In this document: positions 57,423 to 64,000 of the stretch, in pieces
Numbering within the stretch: position 1 is the first letter of the stretch
Layout: each line of letters begins with the position of its first letter
Source of the DNA: Opisthocomus hoazin
Taxonomy: Eukaryota > Chordata > Aves > Opisthocomiformes > Opisthocomidae
Length of the DNA: 64,000 bases
Assembly (NCBI RefSeq): GCF_030867145.1
Contig: NC_134428.1
Location: 23,105,537-23,169,536, forward strand
Direction: 5' to 3'
Notes under the pieces: model-generated
Told to the model about the DNA's origin: nothing
The model's input: only the letters and a program-made list of their open reading frames with translations
Databases searched by the model: none
Made by a program: the position numbers and the translations under genes

Positions 57423-57929
57423 GGGGGGTCGGGGGGGTCGGGGGGGGGTCTCCCCGCCGCCTCCTCCACCTCCCCCTCCGGGGCCGGCCCGGCGCGGAGC
57501 GGCTGACGGGAAGCGTAGTCCCGCCTCCGCCGGCCGGGCCTCGGGGAGGGGGGGGAGCCGGGCCGGGCCCCGGGGAAGCACTGACCTCGGCGCCGGCCCG
57601 GCCGCCTCCGTCGCGGGCTGCGAGCGTGTGTCCGGCGGGGACGGAGGGACGGAGGGAGGGAGGGAGCGAAGGAGGGCGGGCGGCCCGCGCTGCCGCCGCC
57701 TGGACTTCGACCCTGCCCGCTGAGGCAACCGGGGCCCGGCGCGAGTCGGCCCCCCCCCCCCCCCCCCCTTCTCCTCCTCCTCCCCGGGGCGGGCGGGATG
57801 GGGGCCCCGGGGCCGGGGCTTCGCCCCAAGGGCAGCGGGGGGGGGCGAGGGGGGGGGAGCGCGGAGGGGAGGTGGGGGGGGGCAGGCCGAGGTGGGGGCA
57901 GGGAGCCCGCCCTGCCGACCCCTGCCTTG

Positions 57930-58700
57930 GCCCTGCCCGTGCACCTGCCCGTGTCCCCATGGCCCTGCCCGTGTCCCTGCCCGTGTCCCTGCCTGTGCTG
58001 CCCGTGCCCCCACCCATGTCCCTGCCCGTGTCCCCATGCCCCTGTCCATCTCCCTGCCCATGCACCTGCCCATGTCCCTGCTCATGCCTGTGTCCCTGCC
58101 TACACTGCCTATGTTCCTGCCTGTGTCCCTGACCGTGCCCCTGCCTGTGCCCCTGCCTGCACTGCTTGTGTCGCTGCCCATCTCCCTGCCTGTATCCCTG
58201 CCCATGTCCCTGCCCGTGTCCCCATGCCCCTGCCTGTGCTGCCCGTCTCCCTGCTCAAGCACCTGCCTGTGTCCCTGCCTGTCTCCCTGCCTGCCCATGT
58301 CCCATGTCCCTGCCCCTCTCCCTGCCCGTCTCCCTGCCAACCCCTGCCTGTGACCTTGCCTGCACTGCCCATACCGCTGCCCATCTCGCTACCCATCTCC
58401 CTGCCGATGCCCCTGCCTGTGCCCCTGCCCGTGCCCCTGCCAACCCCTGCCCGTCACCCTGCCTGCACTGCCCATACCGCTGCCCGTCTCTCTGCCCATC
58501 TCCCTGTTCATGCCCCTGCCAACCCCTGCCTGTGCCCCTGTCTGTGTCCCTGCCCGTGTCCCTGCCCGTGCCCCTGCCTGCACTCTCCGTGTCCTTGCCA
58601 TGTCCCTTCCCGTGCCCCTGCCTGCACTGCCCGTGTCCCTGCCTGTCTCCCTGCCCATGCCCCTGCCCATCTCCCTGCCTGCACTTCCTGTGTTCAGCGC
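57930..58700. repeat. 12-bp minisatellite upstream of PEMT
   Basis: Tandem units based on CCCTGCCCGTGT (12 bases) with many one-base variants, spanning about 770 bases. A higher-order block beginning caacccctgcc and containing cctgcactgcccataccgctgcc occurs at about 58337 and again at about 58440. The period is a multiple of three, so it gives PCPCPCP-like and AHVPAHVP-like frames on the plus strand and GQGHGQG-like frames on the minus strand. These are not genes. Confidence 0.92.
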
Positions 58701-60095
58701 TCACGGCAGGGCCAGGGGGAGGGAAGCAGCTCCACTGGTTCTCTGGTACTGGAAAGGCTGTGGAAATTAAATGTTTGCGTGCCCAGTATTACTCATTCCA
58801 GGGCAAAATGTAAAGCCATCAGGTCTGGATGTATTTTACGGACGATTCATTGCAGCCTACTCCCTTCAGCAGGTGGAGTATTTTTTTTTTTTATTGCAGT
58901 TATTATTCCTACTAATAATATTTCTCTTCTCCGCTCCTCTCTAGGACGTTTCTGGTTAACCACATCCTGGGCTGCAGTCCCGGACCTGCCTGTGCGTGGG
59001 AAGTCAGCTAGTGCTGTCCCCACGGACCTCCGAGGGTCTCTGCACGGACCACCCGCTTTTGCAGACCCTCCTTTGAGGGGAAATAAATTTTCTTCCGAAA
59101 GGAGTTTGAGATGAAGGAAACCTCATGAATGAGCTCCAAACGTCCATCCCAGAGGTCTCACGGGAGCGGGGGAAGGACAGGGATGTCTGAGCGCTCGTGT
59201 CCTGGCAGGCACCGAAAATGCGCCCGGGTGATGGCTGACACGAAGCCCTCCCCGGCAAAAGGGCGTCCGCGGAGGTTGGCTTCCAGGAGACCCAGGGGAT
59301 CCCCGCCACGGCTCCCAGCCCCACAGCAAACCGCGTTTCCATCGTTCTGCTGCTCCGAGCCCCTTGCCACAGCAGCGCGTCCCCACCTCCCCACCCGCTC
59401 CCGCACGTGGGGTGTTCGCACGGACCCCGACGAGCAGAGTCACGCTCGAAATGGCAGCGCCGGGACGGTTTGGGGTGAGGCGCACACGAAGGCGCTGGGG
59501 CTGGGAGCAACGTTCCCCCCAGATGAGCTCCAGCTGCTGCCAGCCTCTTCTCCCTCGCGCTGGCTAATTTTGCTGCGCCGAGCGTGTAATTATCGCCTCC
59601 GTCATCGCCCGGGCTGGGGCGCGGGAGCAGATGGGAGGGTGTTTATTTTGCCGAGTCCCACCAGCCCGGCGCTTGGGGCAGCGGGGAGGGCGAAGGGGAT
59701 GCAGTGGGGACAGCAATGCTGGCTGGGTTCAGAGAGGAGGAAACATCTCCCCTGGGGAGGGAATTAGTGGGGGACAAAACCTGCTGCGAGGGGAGGACGT
59801 CGCGGTGCTGCCAGGGATGCTGTGGCAGGCTGCGGGGGAACGGGTCTGGCCGTGGGGCGGAGGGAGGGAGGGATGGGTGGTGAGGAGGTGCGGCAGGGTG
59901 AGCTGTCTCGCTGGGTCCTCACTCGAGGCCGGGGGAGCTGGGCAGTCGGGGACGCGTCCGTCCTGTCACCCCACATTGAGGGGCACCCAGTGAGGGCGTG
60001 CGATGCGGGACCTGGTGCCATACCATCACATCGGCTGTGTTTGGGGCAGGGAATCCCGTGGGAGCCCTCACCCTATTCCCGCTGCCAAATCCCAG
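58701..60095. other. 5' flank of PEMT, nothing recognised
   Basis: After the 12-bp array the sequence becomes ordinary. There is a T-run at about 58881-58892 and an acceptor-like pyrimidine tract ending in AG near 58943-58944. I recognise no coding exon. Confidence 0.5.
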
Positions 60096-60351
60096 GGCAA
60101 GGGGCAACGGGCACAAACTGAAGCAGAGGAAGCTCCAGCTGAACACGAGGAAGAACTTCTTCCCTCTGAGGGTGACGGAGCCCTGGCCCAGGCTGCCCAG
60201 GGAGGCTGTGGAGTCTCCTTCTCTGGAGATATTCCAGCCCCGCCTGGACGCGGTGCTGTGCAGCCTGCTCTGGGTGACCCTGCTTGGGCAGGGGGTTGGG
60301 CTGGGTGACCCACAGAGGTCCCTTCCAACCCCGACCATTCTGTGATTCTGT
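60096..60351 (+). mobile_element. CR1 LINE 3' fragment (copy 10)
   Basis: The last ~255 bases of the common CR1 subfamily, from gcaaggggcaacgggcacaa to ccattctgtgattctgtt. Strongly 5'-truncated, plus strand. Confidence 0.92.
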
Positions 60352-63300
60352 TAAAAAGGGACTGGGGGTGTTTGCAGAGGTGGGGCCCTCCATGCTGGCC
60401 TCCGTCCCGCCTCGGAAACATCCCAGCAGCTGTGAAGGAGACAAAGAGGGCTTTCTTACAGGGCTGGATATTTCTTTGTGTCCCCAGCCCTCCCCTTCTC
60501 CCCGTGGCGTGCCTTTTATCCAGCTCTCCGTTTCTGAGCACCGAGCTAAGGGAGAGAGCATTACCCTTGGCTTTCCCAAGTCCCTTCGCAGCTTGAACTC
60601 CCCCCAGCGCCCTTTGAAATCCCACCACGGCCCCGAGAGGTCACCAATGAACGTGGGGTTGCGCATGCCTGCGTGGGCAGAAGGCACTTAAACGAAGTCA
60701 TTCGTAACGGCGGCAACGCTATGCCCTGTCAGAGGGAGGACTGGGAGCCAGCTCGCCGTTGGCAGCCGGTAACGGCACGCAGGGATCGTGCAGCGGCCGC
60801 TGCTTCCGCTGGTGTCTGCTGCAGCGGCACCGAGGGGTTTCCACGCCTTTGCCACGCTCCTCGCGCGCCGCTCGGCAAGGCGTGTGCTCGGCGGTCTGGG
60901 GAAGGGTGCTCGCTGCCTGCGAGTTGGTTGGCAGGGTGCTGAGGCCAGCTGCAGTTTGCTCAGGAGCTTTTCAAACACGAGGAGAGCCAGGGGATGCCCG
61001 ACTCGTGGAAAGCCAGGGCAGGGAGTGCTATCGGGTGAGAAATGGGGCATTGGTTGGGAAACTGCAGCCAGGTCAGCTTCAGCACTGAGCGACGTCTCTG
61101 CTTACAGCACAGGAGAAAGTTTCCAGGTCAAAAGATTGGTTTTCTTGCTGAGAAAAAGCAAAAAAAAAGGGAGTATAAAGCACCCACAGCTTCCACTCTC
61201 CGCAGGTAATTCTCGCTGCCATCCCTCGCAAAGCAGGACAAGCTCATGATCTCCCCTGCTCACCTGCAGCTCCTGTAACCCCCCCTCGCCCATCACTCCA
61301 GCCGGGGGAACCAGGCTTTGTGGTTGTCCCCAGCAAGCCTCGGTGGTCACCGGGGAGGGCCGCTTTCTGACGGTGACCTTGGGTTCTCATATCCGCCTGG
61401 GTCCACCCCAGCTTCATCCCTTGCTGACGGAGGGACCGCAGGCGCCACGTGAGGCTGGGGCCTTTGTCCCTGTCCTCTGCGTCCCCTTCCCCGAGGGCTG
61501 TGTCACGTTCCACATGTTCAGACCCTCCCTGAAATAAAGCTGACCCCCCCGTGGATTTAACCCTTGCAAAGCTCCAAGGGCTTGGACTGACCGGTCACGG
61601 AGAGCAAGGACAGAGCATCAAAACACGCGGTAAAGGACAGCATCACAAGCCTAGAGAGAAGCAAATAACCCTGGAGCATGGAGCTAAAACCTTGGGCAGG
61701 AGCAGCAAAATTGCAGATACTCTTCTGTCCTCCATCAGATAACGCGCTGTCACCAGCGGTGCGATGCTGCAATCCAGACCTGCAATCCTAGTGGAAATCC
61801 TCTAGTGTTTGTGCTGGAGGTTAGCTCTATTTATATTCAGATGAATGATTTACTCGAGTAATTGGCACACAGCTCCCCCATTACGGATCATAAAGAATTA
61901 ATCACGAGATTTTCAATGCTCCCCTATCAATTTTATTAGGCTTGATTGAATGCGGTGGATTGGGAACATATGGCATGCGAGTCAGACTCTGCTCCCAGTT
62001 ACACCCCGGGTAAGGCTGGGGACTCGCTCGGCTGCTGATCCCTGTAAATCCGGAGAGGCAGCTGCTCCTTCCTTTCTTTCCATTCCCTGACTGCTCCTTG
62101 CATTCCCTTAAATGTCCAGGGATGCAGAGAGCAACCAAGATCAACTCCACGCACCCAAATCCTCCAAAAGCCTGAGATGCTCTCAAACTGAAAGCCAAGG
62201 CTGGGAAGAGGATGCTTTGCTTCCAGCTCCTCCGTACATCGGCACGAGCCAGGAACTGGAGCCAAACGCTCGGGAGCTCGAGATCTGCCCCTAGAGCAGT
62301 TGTCGAACAACAGCCCCTGAGAAGGGGACGTGTCACAGCGTGGGACGCTTGTCGCGGTTGAAAGCTGAGGATGCCTGTGTTGGCGTCGGGGCCTCCTGCC
62401 AGGCAGGTTTGCCCACGGGCGACGCTTTCTTGTAAGAAAGAATTAGCAACAAGAAGTCCTAACGCCCACAGGAGCGGGATGACACATCCCTGCCCCGAAC
62501 CAGCAGTGTGGTGTGATTCCCTGGAGCAGAAACCCTCTTAAAAGCTGCGTCCCCTCCGTAGCTCCCCTCACGCAGAGAACCAGGAAAACCTCCAAAACTT
62601 CCACGCCGAAGGCTCACAGTCCTTCCCCGGCGTTCTCGCTTGTGGGCGTTGTCACCATGCTGGCTTGTGATGCAGCCACGGGGATGGCACGGGGCCCTGC
62701 TCCAGCTCGTGGGCAGCGCTCACCCCTGGTGAAGCTGCTCCCGCTGCGCTCCCAGTAACTCCACCAGTAGCTCAATAGGTGTTAACAGGAGGGAATGGGA
62801 ACTTTGGACGTGGATGGAGCTGCTTGCAGAAGCGTGGCTTATCCTGTACCAGGCTCGCAGAGCAACCGGTCTGGCACGGCTACAACCCACGTCCCCATCT
62901 GCCGTCTTGAGCAGCTGCACTGAAGGGCACCGAGAAGTGACTGCCAGTAACTCTTGGCAGGAACAGGCGAGGAAACCTCCCTCCGGGGAGAGCAGAGCTG
63001 GGGAGGGCAGATCAGAAACGCAGCAGAGGACAGAGCGGAGATCTGTCCTTCCTGCAGGCAGAGGGGAACAGCAGCAGCTCCTTCGCCTTTACGGTCAAAA
63101 CGTCTTGCGTACGCGGGGTCCTGGCTCGGGAGCAGAGCAGGCAGGACCTCGCGCAGGGGTCTTGCCAAGCGTCAGGGTGCCCCGATCGCCCGGGGCTGCC
63201 TCTTCTCTGCCCTGCCCGTACCCAAACCGGCTCTCCGAAGCCTTGCCGTGTCCACACTTCTGGGCAAAGAGCCCTCGTGAGCACCCCAGGCTTTGGGACC

Positions 63301-63454
63301 CCCCCAGCTGACCCCAAGTACAGCTGACATCGGCAGCTCGGAGATGGGGAGCGTCCCCCCAGGTCTTGCCTTGGTGCTCTGCCCTGGCAACAGCCATGGC
63401 TTGCTTAGCTGTAACCCAGGCCATCGTGCCCTGGCCACGCACTGTTGGGGAGAG
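60352..63454. other. Intergenic, nothing recognised
   Basis: No coding exon, RNA gene or known repeat was recognised. An AT-rich island at about 61780-61960 stands out and is listed in the findings. By mammalian synteny this would be on the RAI1 side, but no RAI1 coding sequence is visible. Confidence 0.5.
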
Positions 63455-64000
63455 CACAGAATAACAGAATCACAGAATGGTAGGGGTTGGCAGGGACCTC
63501 TGTGGGTCACCCAGTCCAACCCCCTGCCCAAGCAGGGTCACCCAGAGCAGGCTGCACAGCACCGCGGCCAGGCGGGGCTGGAATATCTCCAGAGAAGGAG
63601 ACTCCACAGCCTCCCTGGGCAGCCTGGGCCAGGGCTCCGTCACCCTCAGAGGGAAGAAGTTCTTCCTCATGTTCAGCTGGAGCTTCCTCTGCTTCAGTTT
63701 GTGCCCGTTGCCCCTTGTCCTGTCGCTGGGCACCACTGAACAGAGTCTGGCCCGGTCCTCCTGACACCCACCCTGCAGATATTTGTAGGCATTTCTAAGG
63801 TCCCCTCTCAGCCTTCTCTTCTCCAGGCTGAACAAGCCCAGCTCCCTCAGCCTCTCCTCATAGGAGAGATGCTCCAGTCCCCTGACCATCCTCGTAGTCC
63901 TCCGCTGGACTCTCTCCAGTAGCTCCTCATCTTTCTTGAACTGGGGAGCCCAGAACTGGACCCAGTCTCCAGATGGGGCAGAGCAGAGGGGGAGGAGAAC
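63455..64000 (-). mobile_element. CR1 LINE 3' fragment (copy 11), runs off the window end
   Basis: Tail cacagaataacagaatcaca at the low end, then the common-subfamily 3' UTR and the ORF2 end ([20 protein letters not shown] on the minus strand). It continues to the last base of the window, so its full length is unknown. Confidence 0.93.

Larger units (their letters stand above)
57040..57900. promoter_or_regulatory. PEMT: CpG-island promoter of PEMT
   Basis: Extremely GC- and CpG-rich DNA surrounds exon 1 and its upstream flank. It has no TATA element that I can see and is likely a dispersed-start promoter. It includes a poly-C run near 57751-57768 and G-runs at 57423-57452 (C-rich on the PEMT sense strand, directly before the ATG). 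It may also serve a divergent plus-strand gene, but nothing in the sequence proves that. Confidence 0.65.

Noticed and set aside
56680-58065. Minus-strand open frame of 461 codons
   Set aside because: It crosses the 23-bp minisatellite, PEMT exon 1 in another phase and the CpG island. Composition is Pro/Gly/Arg from GC bias, with no conserved domain.
57129-58340. Minus-strand open frame of 403 codons in the frame of PEMT exon 1
   Set aside because: It includes the true exon 1 peptide, but the N-terminal part is translation of the 12-bp minisatellite and CpG island. The conserved exon ends at a good donor at 57315, and the ATG at 57422 is the plausible start.
57798-59114. Plus-strand open frame of 438 codons
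   Set aside because: Most of it is the 12-bp CCCTGCCCGTGT minisatellite read as Pro/Cys/Ala repeats. No homology to any Cys-rich or keratin-associated family beyond low complexity.
1-64000. CRISPR array, operon, prophage or other prokaryotic system
   Set aside because: The DNA is a vertebrate nuclear segment with spliced genes and CR1 LINEs. The tandem arrays are minisatellites without spacer-repeat structure or associated genes.

Overview
The window looks like a bird chromosome segment, probably from a GC-rich, gene-dense (microchromosome-like) region. Eleven 3'-end fragments of CR1 LINEs carry the avian CR1 tail (repeats of the ATTCTGTG type), there are strong CpG islands, and both genes have vertebrate exon-intron structures. 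I cannot name the species. Two genes can be reconstructed with confidence, both on the minus strand: RASD1 (a Ras-like GTPase, two coding exons, 2245-3363) and PEMT (phosphatidylethanolamine N-methyltransferase, seven coding exons, 14737-57422). RASD1 and PEMT are also adjacent and co-oriented in mammals (human 17p11.2), so the window is a conserved synteny block.

Layout. 1-1480: no recognisable coding sequence; the 3' flank of RASD1. 1486-2244: RASD1 3' UTR with a poly(A) signal. 2245-3363: RASD1 coding exons with a 282-bp intron. 3364-4350: RASD1 5' UTR, a promoter candidate (TATA/CArG-like element, CRE half-site, AP-1/MARE-like palindrome) and a CpG island that contains a 45-bp GC-rich minisatellite. 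4350-14736: intergenic, with a 21-bp minisatellite (5277-5680) and three CR1 copies. 14737-57422: PEMT, 42.7 kb, mostly intron, with six CR1 copies and a 23-bp minisatellite in its first intron. 57423-58700: PEMT 5' flank, CpG island, C/G homopolymer runs and a 12-bp minisatellite. 58700-64000: flank with two CR1 copies and no recognised exon. By synteny RAI1 would be expected next, transcribed in the opposite direction.

All splice junctions in the PEMT and RASD1 models obey GT-AG and join in phase. The predicted proteins are 278 aa (RASD1) and 239 aa (long PEMT) or 198 aa (short PEMT from an internal ATG). The two genes have no direct functional link: RASD1 is a signalling GTPase and PEMT a membrane lipid enzyme of the endoplasmic reticulum.

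Most other long open frames come from minisatellites, CpG islands or CR1 fragments. I found no convincing new multi-gene system. The observations most worth following are the altered S-adenosylmethionine-site residues in PEMT, the unusual cluster of minisatellites and G/C runs around both promoters, and several AT-rich islands that may be conserved regulatory elements.
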